Of a DNA stretch of 64,000 nt, positions 1-11,546 are shown piece by piece (position 1 is the first letter of the stretch; every line of letters starts with the position of its first letter). The position numbers were made by a program, and so were the translations under genes. This DNA is from Flaveria trinervia (lineage: Eukaryota; Streptophyta; Magnoliopsida; Asterales; Asteraceae), in NCBI GenBank assembly GCA_025506515.1, contig CM046453.1, positions 32,130,715 through 32,194,714 of the forward strand, in the 5' to 3' direction. The notes under the pieces were generated by a model that saw only the letters and a program-made list of their open reading frames with translations, was not told the DNA's origin and did not search any database.

Positions 1-64
1 TACCTGAGAGATGGGACATATACACTATTATCCTACGCTCCAGTGCAAATCTGGATAAACTATC
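1..64 (+). repeat. gag fragment of the same Copia family, cut by LTR1
   Basis: These bases match the gag stretch found again near 1690-1755 and 13150-13215, with a few substitutions, and stop exactly where LTR1 begins with TGTTGG. The simplest reading is that LTR1 belongs to an element inserted into gag of another family member. The five bases ctatc before LTR1 would then be the target duplication, but the matching right-hand flank is not in the window. Confidence 0.7.
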
Positions 65-512
65 TGTTGGACCAAAAGAACCAATGAGCCAAGATCAGAA
101 AACCTCTAAGTCCCACATGGTATCACAACAATTGCTGAAAGACTCATCAGCAGTTTGACAAGTGCTGAAGACTTCAACAGCTGAAGAACTAAAGTGCTGA
201 AGTACAACAGCTGAAGAACACAAGTGCTGAAGCTGAAAGACCAAAGTACTGAAGTACAACAGCTGAAGAGTTTACAAGTGCTGAAGATCAACAACTGATG
301 TACAAAGTCTGAAGACAAAGACTGAAGACATCAGCTGATGATATCTACTGAAGTCATCAGCTGATGAAACATCTGAAGGTCAAAGTCTGAAGATAAAGTA
401 CTGAAGCCTCAGTAGTTTGTCACAACTGCTGAAGAGTACTTCTTCAGTAGTTGTGATATCAGTAGTTTTATATTTCTAGTTTCAGTAGTTTTATGTTTCA
501 GTAGTTTTGTAA

Positions 513-542
513 AACGACTGAAGAGCTTGTTCTTCAGTCGTT
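513..542 (+). other. 12-bp-stem hairpin in LTR U3
   Basis: The arms AACGACTGAAGA and TCTTCAGTCGTT are perfect inverted repeats around a six-base loop. The same hairpin occurs in LTR2 (11984-12012, one T missing) and in the much more diverged LTR3 (30178-30207), where the stem is unchanged while the loop differs. Confidence 0.75.
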
Positions 543-690
543 GTAGTTTCAGTAGTTTTATATTTTGTACTTAACACTCTGATATGTTCTCAGTATTGTG
601 AACATTTCAGTAGTTTGTTAGAGTTAGTTATTTTTGTATTAGATCTGCCAGTTGTCACTTTCCGTGATAACAGCAGTGATTGTTGCACTC

Positions 691-699
691 TATATAAGG
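691..699 (+). promoter_or_regulatory. TATA box of LTR1
   Basis: TATATAAGG sits about 230 bases before the LTR end, a normal place for the Copia RNA start. It is repeated in LTR2 at 12173-12181 and in LTR3 at 30377-30385, where the surrounding sequence has diverged. Confidence 0.7.
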
Positions 700-925
700 A
701 GTGACAACCTATTGTAAGAATGATGGAATGAATGAATGATTTGATTAGAAATATTCTACATCTATAAACATTCCTTGAAATCAGAAATATATATTCTCTC
801 CCTATAACGTATGTGCTCTTAATGCATACAAGTATCGATTGCTTGCTACAATTTGTCTAATTCTTGTTCGTATTCCGCTGCTTAAACTCTAATACATCAA
901 ACTTGTGATCGCTGATCCTGTCAAA

Positions 926-937
926 TGGTATCAGAGC
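926..937 (+). other. Primer-binding site of element A
   Basis: TGGTATCAGAGC is complementary to the 3' end of initiator tRNA-Met, the usual Copia primer in plants. It starts two bases after the LTR terminus. The copy after LTR2 is at 12397-12408. Confidence 0.9.
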
Positions 938-1156
938 AGGTTAATCATTGATCGATCTAATAATTGATCATTGAAACTGCTATTCAAGATCTAAGTTTGA
1001 TTGAATTAGCTTTTGTGTTTTGCAAGAAACGGTTATAGAGATTGAATTTTCTATATTTCTGGTCATTCATCCTGAGACCTTTTCTTGTTTCATTGAGTTT
1101 GTTGTGGTCTGTGTAAAACTTTTAAAATCTTGAATTAAATTTTTTTTGAACTGAAA

Positions 1157-3974
1157 ATGACCACTCCCTCCAATGATCCTCATAATACTAGTTCCTCAAC
1201 CAAGCCACCAATGCTGGTTAGGAATGAGTATAACATATGGCAAAGACGAATGCTCCATCACCTGTCTGTTAACAGCGCAGGTTGTTGGACATCAGTGGTA
1301 CATGGTCCACACAAGCCTATGGTGAATAACCCGAAACCAATCAAATGGTTCCGAAGGAGGGAGCAATACTCAGATGAGGATAAGAAGTTGCTTGAAATTG
1401 ATGCAAAAGCCCATGGAATTCTGGCCATGGCACTGCCAAATGAAATCTATTCTGGGCTAATGCATCATGAAACTTGCCCATGACCTCTGGAATGCCTTGA
1501 AAGAACAATTTGGAGAACAGATGAGGTCTTGCAAATAATAGAAAAATTCTTGCCCAACAATATGAGACATTCTCTCATAGAAAGGGTGAGACACTGACTC
1601 AACAATGAGCGGTTCTCTTGTTTGATCTCTGAACTAAAAATGGTCAAACTTGAGTACACAAATATTCAGATGAATAACAGATTTCTCAGATCACTGCCTG
1701 AGAGATGGGACACATACTATTGTCCTACGCTCCAGTGCAAGTTTGGACAAACTATCTCTCACCCAACTCCATGGGAAACTGCTCACGTTTGAGAGAGAGA
1801 TAGAACAGAAGAGAAAGCTGTCTTCATCTGGAAAGCTCACTGAAGACTTTGTACCAGGCAACACTGCCTTGGTGGGTCATGAGTCAGAATATGCTTCATC
1901 TGAATGCCAGTATGATGAGCATATTAATTTCTCTTCAAGCACTTCTGATTCTGCATTTGTGAGTGTTGATGGTCAGTTTACTGGGTGTAATAATGACAAT
2001 CTATGCTTCATTATGGATGATCTCAAGGGGATTGCTGATGATGACTTAGAGGAGATGGATATTTTGAGCCAAATGGCCCTGATAAATATCAGATCTCAGA
2101 AGTTCTATAAAAGAACTGGAAGAAAATTCCCAGGACTCTCTGGCAAAACCAAAGTTGGTTTTGACAAGAGCAAGTTGAGGTGTCACAAATGCCAAAGGCT
2201 TGGACACTTTGCAAGAGAGTGTAGATCAACTGGATCTAACTCCACTGCACCCTTTGTGACTTTTCCTGGCAATAGTCAACAACACAGAGGGAAGATCCTG
2301 TCACTTCTAGTCATCATCCTCAACAACAATCTCCGGCATATTTTGTTCCTCAGGGTCAAATGCCATATCCGTACCCTTGTTATTACATGCCACAGTCAAG
2401 TCAAGTTCAAGTTCCTATGGCCCACAACCTCATGCACTACCAGAACCTCAGCCATCCCAATCTCATCAACAAACTCAACCTCAACAACACAGCTTCTTCA
2501 CCCCAGGAGTTGTTGACTGGAGCAGTTTACCAGATGACGTGTCTGGTCATGACCAACTGTTCTCAGGTGCTGGTCAACATGGTGGTGACAGTCCTTTTGG
2601 GAATCTAGCTCTTATGGCTTTGGAGTCTGCTGATACTTCATTTTCTAATGCCTCTACACCTCAGGTATCCTCTGAGGCAAAAGCCAAATTATGTTCTGAA
2701 CCATGCATAGCAGCATTTGCTTCCATTAGAGAAGCAAATGTAGCTCTAATTAATAAGAACATTGAGCTAGAACAAATAATTTCCAAAAACAAAGCTGAGT
2801 TTGAGTCTATGCTTAAAGATAAAAATGATGAGATTTATAAACTGAATTGCCAAATAATTGATGATAAGGCTAGAGAAGAAGTACTTCTAGAGAAGTACAA
2901 AGATCTCAAAGAAACCCTTGCAGTTACCCAGGTAGAGTGTGATAGATGGGTACAATCATGCAAAGGTTTTGAAATGCTTCTTAGTAAGCAATCTGCTTCA
3001 AATGTGAAGTTTGGAATTGGTTACAATCACACTGCTCCCCTACAGATTTTACCCCAAGAGCAGAGGAAGAATCTGATGGTGAGAGTGATAACCAATCCAT
3101 CACATCATGTGATCTACCTTCTGATACAGCACAATCAGAAGTAGCAGTCAGCATCAAGCCCTCTTTGAACTTATCAGCTGATGTTGATGGTTCAAATGCT
3201 AACATTCACATGATTATGAGTTGATCAACTCAGGAGTTAATTCTGAAGGTCCTGAAAGGACTAGAGAGCAGGATTTAACACCTGAAGTTCAAACTTCAAC
3301 TGCTGTCAGTACTGAAGAGAAGAAAACTGACAGTAGAAAGAGTTTGAAGTCTACTAAAGAGGCAGTCAAGAAAGCAAACATGCTTCCAAAGCATTGAAGA
3401 ACAAGTCTTCAGTTGCTTCACCTTCTTTAGTTGATGATCAACCTAAGATGAAGAAGAAACCATGTGAAGTATGTGGTTTGTTCAATCATCTTACAAATGA
3501 TTGTTGGTACAAAAGAGGTTCCAAACTCAAACAAAGAAGAAATTAAAGAGAAAATGGTAAAAATGAAAACTGAGTTTGAGACCACATTTGTATCAGCAAC
3601 ATCAAATCCTGTAACCCGTAAGTCCTCAAAGAAATCCAAAAAGGAAGGGGTTAAACAGGTGACAGCTGAATGCTCAGAAGAAGAAGGGCAACATAGGACT
3701 TATCAAACTCCACTGGCAATGTGTCTGACGAGCTGAAAGCTTTATCACAAAATCACACACGCTGGTTATGATGGTTCAACATCTGTTGGGTAGAGTTAAC
3801 CAACTAGATGCTCCTATGTTGAAACCACAGAAAAGGAGATCCAAGCCAAAGGACTCCCCTTCTACACCATCTTCTTCCTCTCAGGCTGTTGTTTCAAATA
3901 AACCTGTTAGTTTACCATCTATTGATGAGACCAGGCCCAAAACCAAAAAGGTTTGGGTCTCTAAAACTAACTGA
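1157..3974 (+). pseudogene. gag of element A (frameshifted)
   Basis: Structural capsid/nucleocapsid polyprotein that packages element RNA in cytoplasmic particles. It starts at the ATG in aaaATGaccactc and is split among frames at about 1480, 1740, 2290, 2380, 3140 and 3500. Visible parts: an N-terminal capsid-like segment; a CCHC zinc knuckle (CHKCQRLGHFAREC, 2181-2222); an SQ/PQ-rich stretch; a coiled-coil region (about 2690-3030) ending in the KGFEMLLSKQ / GIGYN block typical of Sirevirus gag; and a second knuckle (CEVCGLFNHLTNDC, 3463-3504). It ends with VWVSKTN and a TGA stop embedded in a splice-acceptor-like signal. Copy B has many of the same residues but breaks at different places, so sequence errors are likely among the breaks. 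Confidence 0.8.
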
Positions 3975-3988
3975 TTGTTTATTATTGC

Positions 3989-6900
3989 AGGGTTCTTCAA
4001 CATGCCAAAGTAGCATCTGGTATGTAGACAGTGGGGGATCTATGCACATGACTGGGAATAGCTCTCTTCTTCATGACTACTCTCAAGGAAAGAAGGGATT
4101 TGTTTCTTTTTGCAATGATGCTAGGGGTTACATCATTGGTAAGGGCTTTGTCTCCAATGGAGAAATCAATTTGATGATGTTAATCATGTGGAAAATCTCA
4201 AGTACAATCTCTTGAGTGTCAGTTAAATGTGTGATAAAGGCCATGTTGCTCTTTTCACCAGTCAAAACTGTTGGATTCTGTCATCCAAAGTTTTGCACTT
4301 GATTGACAAGGTGTTGGATGATCACACTCTCCTGAGAGCCAACAGGACAGGAAGAGTGTATGCCTTGGATCTTTCCAAGAAAATAGATCTCAAAGGCAAT
4401 CCTTGCCTATTTTCCAAAGCCTCTTCTCAAGAATCTAAACTGTGGCATAGAAGGCTTGGTCATGTTAATCTCAAAAACATGAATCAGCTTACCCACAATA
4501 GTTTAGTCAGAGGCTTACCAATAAAGGAGTTCCACTGTGATGAAACCTGCACTGCTTGTTAAAAGGAAACAGCACAAAGTCTCATTCCCTCCTATAAAGA
4601 GCCTAGTCCACTGCCTGCTTGCAATTACTGCATATGGATCTATTTGGTCCTGTGAGAGTAATGAGCATGGCAAAGAAGAAATACTGTCTGGTAATTGTGG
4701 ATGATTACTCCAGATTTGTATGGACTTTCTTTCTACATTCAAAGGATGAGGCTGCTCAGAAGATTATTCACTTTGTGTTGTATATTGAGAAGCAGTATTC
4801 CCTTCCAGTCAAGTGTATTAGGAGTGACAATGGAACTGAGTTCAGAAATCATACACTTGATGACTTCTATCTTTCAAAGGGAATCAAAGGCAGTTTAGCA
4901 TCCCAAGGACTCCAGAAAAAATGGAGTAGTGGAGAAAGAACAGGACCCTCATTGAAGCTGCAAGGTCCATGCTGGCTGACTCAAGTTTGCCACTGACCTT
5001 TTGGGCTGAAGCTGTCAACACAGCTTGCTATGTGCAAAATAGAGTTTTAGTAAATCAGAGGTTGATGAAGACTCCATATGAAGTTCTCCATCATTTGGCT
5101 CCTCTGATTTCATTTTTCAAAGCATTTGGATGTCCCTGTTTTATTCTCAACACAAAGGATCAACTCCATAAATTTGATCCTAAGGTGGATGCAGGGTATT
5201 TTGTTGGTTATTCATCTACTTGCAAGGCATACAGAGTCTACAACTACAGAACAAAGATGGTTGAATAAACTCTACATGTTAAGTTCAATGAATCTCCAAA
5301 GGACAAGATTCCACAAGCCCTGTGGAGTTATTTGATTTGGACATACTGCAATATGTTCCTTATCAAACTCCTGTTGTTGCTCCTGTCAACAGTTCACCAC
5401 CTGGTGGTACTGCTGATGATGATGATGATTGCAGTACTCACCTCTTCAGGTTTAGTGATCAGCTGCCTGATTCAGCTAGACCTGATGTTCCTGTAGCTCC
5501 AGTAGCACCATCCACAACAAATGCTGATGAGATCTCTTCGAATTCAACTTCCTTTGAATTACCATCCACTGATTGGTTTCAAGGAAATGATTCACCATCA
5601 CCATCTGTTACTGCTGAGCCTGCTACAAACACTTGCATAGATCTCATTATGTATCAAGGTCTGAAGAATCACCCTATGTCTCAAATCATTGGTGATATCA
5701 CTGCTGGAGTATCAACAAGAAGTCAATTGTCAAATTTCTGCTTCTATGCTCTCTTCATCAGTCAGCAAGAGCCAAAGAATTATCACATTGCTTTAAAGGA
5801 CAATGGATGGGTTGATGCCATGCAGCTTGAGCTTCTTCAATTCAAGAAACAGCAAGTGTGGGAACTGGTTCCTCTACCTCCAGGTAAGTGTGCAATAAGC
5901 ACTAAATGGGTGTTTAGGAACAAAACTGATGAAAATGGGCTTATTGTTAAGAACAAGGCCAGACTGGTTGTTCAGGGGTTTGCATAAGAAGAAGGTATTG
6001 ATTATGATGAAACCTTTGCCCCTGTAGCCAGACTGGAAGCAATTCGATTGTTTTTAGCTTATGCTGCTTATCAAAACCTTAAAGTTTTTCAAATGGATGT
6101 CAAAAGTGCATTTTTGTATGGAAAAATTAAAGAAGAGGTTTATGTATGTCAACCTCCAGGCTTTGAGTACAATAAACATCCTAATTGGGTGTATAAGCTT
6201 GATAAGGCTCTTTATGGGTTAAAACAAGCTCCTAGAGCCTGGTATGAGACATTATCAAACTTTCTTCTGGAAAACAATTTCACTAGAGGCTCCATAGATA
6301 AGACTTTATTCATTAAGAAAGCTGGGCAGCATAATCTACTTGTTCAAATTTATGTAGATGATATCATTTTTGCATCCTCTGATCCAAAGTTGTGTGATGC
6401 CTTTACAAGTTGATGCAACAGAAGTTTGAAATGAGTGCCATGGGAGAATTACAGTTCTTTATGGGGTTGCAAATCAAACAAAAGGCTGATGGAATTTTCA
6501 TTCATCAGTCCAAATACACAAAAGATTTTTTGCAAAAGTTTGATTTACAAAACTGTAAGCCCTGTTCTACCCCCATGTGCAGCACCACACAACTGGATAC
6601 AGATCAGAAAGGTAAAGTGGTTGATGAAACACTTTACAGAAGTATGATTGGGTCTTTGATGTATTTAACAGCTTCTAGACCAGATATGTTTTGCTACATG
6701 TTTTGTGCTAGATTTCAGGCTGCACCTAAAGAGTCTCATCTGATTGCAGTCAAGAGGATCTTTAGATATCTGCAAGGCACTCCATCTCTAGGTTTATGGT
6801 ATTCCACTGGACATTCTGGTAATTAGTTGCTTTTTTGACAGTGACTATGCAGGGTGTAAGTTGACCAGAAATCAACTTCTGGTGGATGTCAATTCCTAGG

Positions 6901-7288
6901 CAACTGCTTGATTTCTTGGCAGAGCAAGAAACAGACCTCAGTGGCTACATCAACTGCTGAAGCAGAGTACATTGCTGCTGCAAGTTGTACATCTCAGGTA
7001 CTCTGGCTTCAAAACCAACTTCTGGATTATGGCATTACAGAGACTAAGACTCCATTGCTAATGGATAGTGCTTCAGCTCTTTGCATTGTCAAAATTCCAG
7101 TCCAGCACTCTAGGACCAAACATATAGAGATCAGACATCATTTTATAAGGGATTGTTTTGAAAAAGGTCTGATTGATCCTAAGTTTATGCCTAGTGCTGA
7201 TGAGCTTGCAGACATTTTTACTAAGCCTTTGGATAGTTCAACTTTCCAAAACCTGGTGTTAAGGCTTGGTATGCTGCAGCTAGAATAA
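3989..7288 (+). pseudogene. pol of element A: protease, integrase, RT, RNase H (frameshifted)
   Basis: Replication polyprotein. In order: aspartic protease with the DSG active site inside WYVDSGGSMHMTG (about 4018-4056); GAG-pre-integrase and HHCC zinc region (WHRRLGHVN, about 4440-4560); integrase core with VDDYSRFVW and RSDNGTEF aspartates (4690-4850); RT from about 5810 with the palm motif QMDVKSAFLYG (about 6090) and YVDDIIF (about 6352); RNase H with STAEAEYIAAAS and a final DIFTKPLD (6908-7288, stop TAA). An in-frame stop at 5986, just after VVQGF, interrupts RT where copy C reads a sense codon. Several one-base losses shift the frame (about 4200, 4560, 6411, 6825). Catalytic motifs are present but no unbroken pol exists as written. 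Confidence 0.85.
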
Positions 7289-8050
7289 GTGACAACTACT
7301 GATGATCTTAGTAATAAGTACTGATGATCATTAGTAACTATGTCACATATAAGTACTGATGAGCTCTTTTACCCTCAGCAGTTTTTATAACTACTGAAGG
7401 CTAAATGTCTCACAAGTACTGAAGTACTTCATCTGTTCTAAACTACTGATGTAGTTACAACTACTAATGCAGCTACAACTACTGCAATCAGTACAAACAG
7501 ATAAGTACTGATGTCCTATGAAACAACTGAAATCAGCCAAAGGCTGATGAATGTGTTGAGGACAGTATGAAACAGCTGACAAGCTAAGAATTGACGAAAA
7601 CAGCTGAAGAGAACTTTCTCTTCAGTCGTTTCTACAACTGCTGTTTCATTCTAAACAACTGAAGCAAAACCACTGTCTTCAGTAGTTTTATAACTACTGA
7701 TGACTAATACCAAGTCTTCAGTTGTTTACAACAGCTGATGACAAAACCACTGCTTCAGTAGTTTCATAACTACTGATGCCAAACACCATGTCTTCAGTTG
7801 TTTCATCATCTGAAGTCAAAAACCACGGTCTTCAGTAGTTTTCTAACTTCTGATGCCTAACACCACGACTTCAGCTGTTTCAACGTCTGAAAGGATAATA
7901 CCATGTCAACGGTCGTTAAAACTACTGATGACTAACACCACATCCTTCAGTCGTTTTCTTACCCGTACCCTATAAATATCCCTGACCTAAGCTCTCAATG
8001 CTTCATCTTCTTCAAACCTAACGTTCCTCTCCAAAACTTCCCTCTTCTCA
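7289..8050 (+). promoter_or_regulatory. pol-aORF spacer of A with TATA-type internal promoter
   Basis: Non-coding, filled with alternating cttcagtagtt-like and actactgatg-like motifs, the same vocabulary as LTR U3. It includes a hairpin formed by ctgaagagaa and ttctcttcag near 7602-7625. It ends with CCCTATAAATATCC at 7968-7981, a pyrimidine-rich leader and the ATG of the third ORF at 8051, 80 bases past the TATA. This layout suggests a separate RNA for the third ORF; no transcript evidence is available. Confidence 0.55.
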
Positions 8051-11000
8051 ATGGCGTCCATGGCAAATTATACCGCGACACAACTATGTTGCCTACCTCA
8101 CTAAATCGCCTATCTGGACTAAGTTCGATACTGCTATCGATCTTATGGTTCAGTCCCAATACAATACGGCATTTCTTCTGAATCCCATACTACATGCCGA
8201 ATCCCTTCAACAATTTTGGATGAACGTTACTATTACCACTGGGGAGAACAACACACCATCTCTCCAGTCGGTCGTCAACAATAAAGAAGTAGTCATCACT
8301 CCTACAATAAACCGCCAAATTCTTCATCTGAATGATGCTAGTTCTCCTGCTGGATATCCGAAGGGCACCACAGATCTACCTTTGCCCACATGGATATCAA
8401 GGTGATCTCAGTGCCTCCACTATCATGAAGAAACACTTTAATGACGCTGAGCGCCTAATCTTTCACATGGTGAATGTATGTTTGGCCCCTAAGACGTCGT
8501 CTTGGGATCAAATGTCGACAAAATGGCAGCAGGTAATGTATTCTATTCTTGAGCACAACCACTAAACTTTTCAGAAATAATATTTTTAGAGCTCAAGATA
8601 TGGCTCAAAACTAACTGCCAACCGTTGGATACTATATCCACGGTTCTAATGGCCATCATTACAACCAGCTTAATGCTGAGGGACTTGTTGGCTTGGGAGT
8701 CCCTGCTACGGCTGTCTGCCGGAAGTATACTCCCGGCACAACTCTGACCAGACACTCAAAATGGCTGCCAAGCTGTGAAAACCCGCAGCTGGAACCCACA
8801 GCCACCACCTCCAAATCAAAGTCCCCACCAAACCCACCAAAAGAAAACCAAAACGGCTACTCAGGGAATTGAGTCCCCTGAGGATGCCCCTGCAACACAA
8901 ACACAGGATATATCCACTAGTCCAAACCCCCTAGTGGATACAATGACTCTTCCAGCCATAGCCGCTCAGGCTTCCTCTCAACAGGAGCCTGCAGCAACCA
9001 CAAAAGGGGTACCTACATATCTGGAATCTTCCTCACTTGAGGGGATTGCCATTGAAGAGCACTAACCTCCCCAGGTGCACACTGCTTCTATCCCTTCACC
9101 CCAACAACCGCCCCTCACAGCCCAACTTTAATGGTTGCACAAGTGCTGACTCAACTGCACTCCTCACCCCCTCCCCAGAAACCACTTACTACTGGGAATA
9201 CCTCTACAATTGAGGGGGAGGAACACAGTGCACTTGAGAACCCACAGCACAGGGGTTTACCACTTCTATCTCCTGGTGTAGACAAGGAGCTTAGAATATC
9301 TAGTGAGGCTGCCACCTCCTCTGACTCAGCACATGATCAGAATGAGGCTGGTAATATTGCTAAGACCTCACTAGAGGCAACAGCTGATGATGGACACTGT
9401 CCTGAGGCTGGAAGTCCCCAGTACCAAGCACAAGGGGCACATGCATCAACTGGTCTACACCCAGTGCATGTAAATCCTGCTCTAAGCAGGAGGTTAGATG
9501 ATTCAGCTTCGGCTGATGATGACCTGGCTTTTCTACGATGTTCTTGCCCAGAACACAATCCTTGAAGAGAAGTCAGTAGGCTGCAAAACCTACTTGATCA
9601 ACTCTCACAAGGAGAAAGACCATCTGCCTCTACCCACCCACAGATGGCACCTTCACTTGAAGGTTCCCCAACACTGAGCCACTCCAACTCAACCACCTGC
9701 CTCTGCTTCAGGCCCTACTTCTCAGGAACAGAACCCTCCTGAGCAAATAGGTGCTGTACTTCAAAATTCCCTCCCTCTCATCACACCCATAATCACTGAT
9801 ATTGTGACTAAAGCCATTGATGAGAGGCTTTCCTCCACTTACACGCCCCTGATTGATGCTGCTGTACAAAAGACTCTTTTTGCGGTACAAACCCCTCCTC
9901 CAATGCAACCAAAAAGGGGGAGAGTACTGCAGTGAAAGAAAAGAAGAGGAAAAGATCAGAGGAAAAGAAGGAAGAAAAGCAAGCCCAAAAGGAGGAGAAA
10001 GAACAGCAACCACGCTCACCTACAAGCGAAAGAAAGGTGCTGATGATCATATTGCTGAAGATAAAGCCTTGAGCTACTGATAAAAGAGGCTGATGCCGAA
10101 CACAGCAGATCAATGGACAACATCATTGATCAGCTATTTAGGCAAGGCCATGACACCAATAAACTTGACTCTGAGATTCGACGACTAGAGATTGAAGAAA
10201 TCCAGAATAGATGGGCAAGTTATGAAGTGTTAGAAGAGAAAGGCTTGAGATCATGATTAGATTTATTGCAAAATATCTTGGAAGATCAATGATCGAAATC
10301 AAAGCTTGGTCCAGGACAGTATCTTGGCAATCACCACCAAGATCTGTTCGTCTGAAGCATATACTAAGGGGCTTGTTATTGAAGCTTTGAATGAAGCGGG
10401 TGCTGGGAGCAGGACTGAGCTAGCGAAGCAATCAAAAGCCACACTCACCTCAAGGATGCTAGAACAGCCTGTCAACATTCCCGCACCAAAACCACCCAAA
10501 ACACAACCCCACCAAACCAACTCCCTTACCCTCAAAACCCATAGCCGATGATATACCCTTGAAGAAGAAGAGAAGGTATTGAGCTAGAAGATGATGAAAA
10601 GATGATGAAGATAGGCTGCCACTCTCAGCTGTGATTCAGTTGCCTAAGGCCACAACTCACTCCTCAGCAATTACTCCTGAAGTCCAGAGACAAATGGTTA
10701 AGTGAAGCTAGAAGAAGAAGAGCTTCATAAACAGCATGATGAGGAATTGCTGAAGAGAGTTGACAAAGCTTATGCAGCCACATCTTCTATCATCAATATG
10801 AAGAGCAAGCCCTCAGACTTTACACTCTCAGGCATACCTTTCAATCATATCAAAAGGAAAGAGTGAGGATTTGGCCTGATCCCAGGGTCTCTCACAGAAT
10901 TCATAAGAAAAATATACCTCAGAGTACATTGGCCAGGTGAAAAAGATCGTAGATGAAGTGATCTCTCTGGTCTTTGTAGTTTCACCCTGGAAATCCTAGA

Positions 11001-11332
11001 AGACTTCAAGAAAGCCTACAAAGCTAATCTAACCCCTCAGAAGATGCTGGAAAACAAAATAGTGAAAAAGGGGTTAGTTTACAAGAGGCTTGAGGAAGTC
11101 AGGAAAAAATGAGCTCCAGTTGTTCCTAGAGGGTAATCACCCGGATGAGTTTGCTTACAGAATAATAACAACTGTGGAGCTAAAGAATGGGAAACAGGCC
11201 AAATACCTGTCTGAGTATTATGGGCCTGAATCATTGTTTGAAGGAGGTGCTGAAGAGCTAACCATGGAGGAACAAATCACCTTCCTTGAGGCCTACACAA
11301 GAGAGTCGTACAGACTCATTATGGGGAAGTAA
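8051..11332 (+). pseudogene. Third ORF (aORF) of element A, frameshifted
   Basis: About 1,090 codons downstream of pol, in several frames as written. It aligns with the aORF of C (21790-25100) throughout and with that of E in its N-terminal domain. N-terminal domain (8100-8580): blocks AESLQQFWMNVTI, a GYQGDLSAS block, HMVNVCLAPKTSSWDQMS and ILEHNHLNFSEI. The middle (8770-9560) is Pro/Thr/Ser/Gln-rich and probably disordered. Next comes a basic Lys/Glu-rich stretch (9890-10080), then a C-terminal domain (10690-11332) with RVRIWP and YYGPESLFEGGAEEL. No transmembrane segment or enzymatic motif is obvious. Position matches the so-called env-like ORF of Sireviruses, but the sequence gives no support for an envelope function. 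I do not recognise a known function. Confidence 0.7.
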
Positions 11333-11530
11333 ATCTCATGAATGGGATAACAACTCTGTGTCTAGTTCCCCAAAACAGAGTTCCCATTCATACTCTGCCA
11401 AACAAATATCTGAGATTTCTTCCCAGGCCGGAGCTTACATGGGTCATCTTCTCTACTGCAAGAAGGAAAAAGACCAACACTTTGCCAAAAATAAGTGGGA
11501 CAACGAATAATTTAGAGGTTTTGGCTGCAT

Positions 11531-11546
11531 TGGTTCAGGGGGAGTT
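11531..11546 (+). other. Polypurine tract of element A
   Basis: A purine run GGGGGAG lies two bases before the TGTTGG of LTR2, where plus-strand DNA synthesis is primed. GGGGGAGTTTGTTG is identical at the 3' end of C (25310) and, on the other strand, of E (55424). Confidence 0.8.

Larger units (their letters stand above)
65..923 (+). repeat. LTR1 (5' LTR of element A)
   Basis: It begins TGTTGG and ends TCA directly before the primer site, and pairs with 11547-12394. U3 is packed with short direct and inverted copies of motifs such as cttcagtagtt and aactactgaag. A TATA box lies near 691. At 859 bp it is slightly longer than LTR2 (848 bp), mostly because LTR2 has small deletions. Confidence 0.92.

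Noticed and set aside
926..937. A tRNA gene at the TGGTATCAGAGC sites
   Set aside because: This is the primer complement only; no cloverleaf surrounds it.
3954..3993. A 38-40-base mini-intron from GTTTGGGT to GCAG at the gag/pol junction, whose removal would join gag and pol in frame in A, C and D
   Set aside because: The frame arithmetic works, but it is shorter than known plant introns and the donor is weak. I keep only the acceptor as a finding, with an unknown donor.
8051..11332. Calling the third ORF a retroviral envelope
   Set aside because: No signal peptide, hydrophobic transmembrane segment or furin-type site could be seen; only its position matches.
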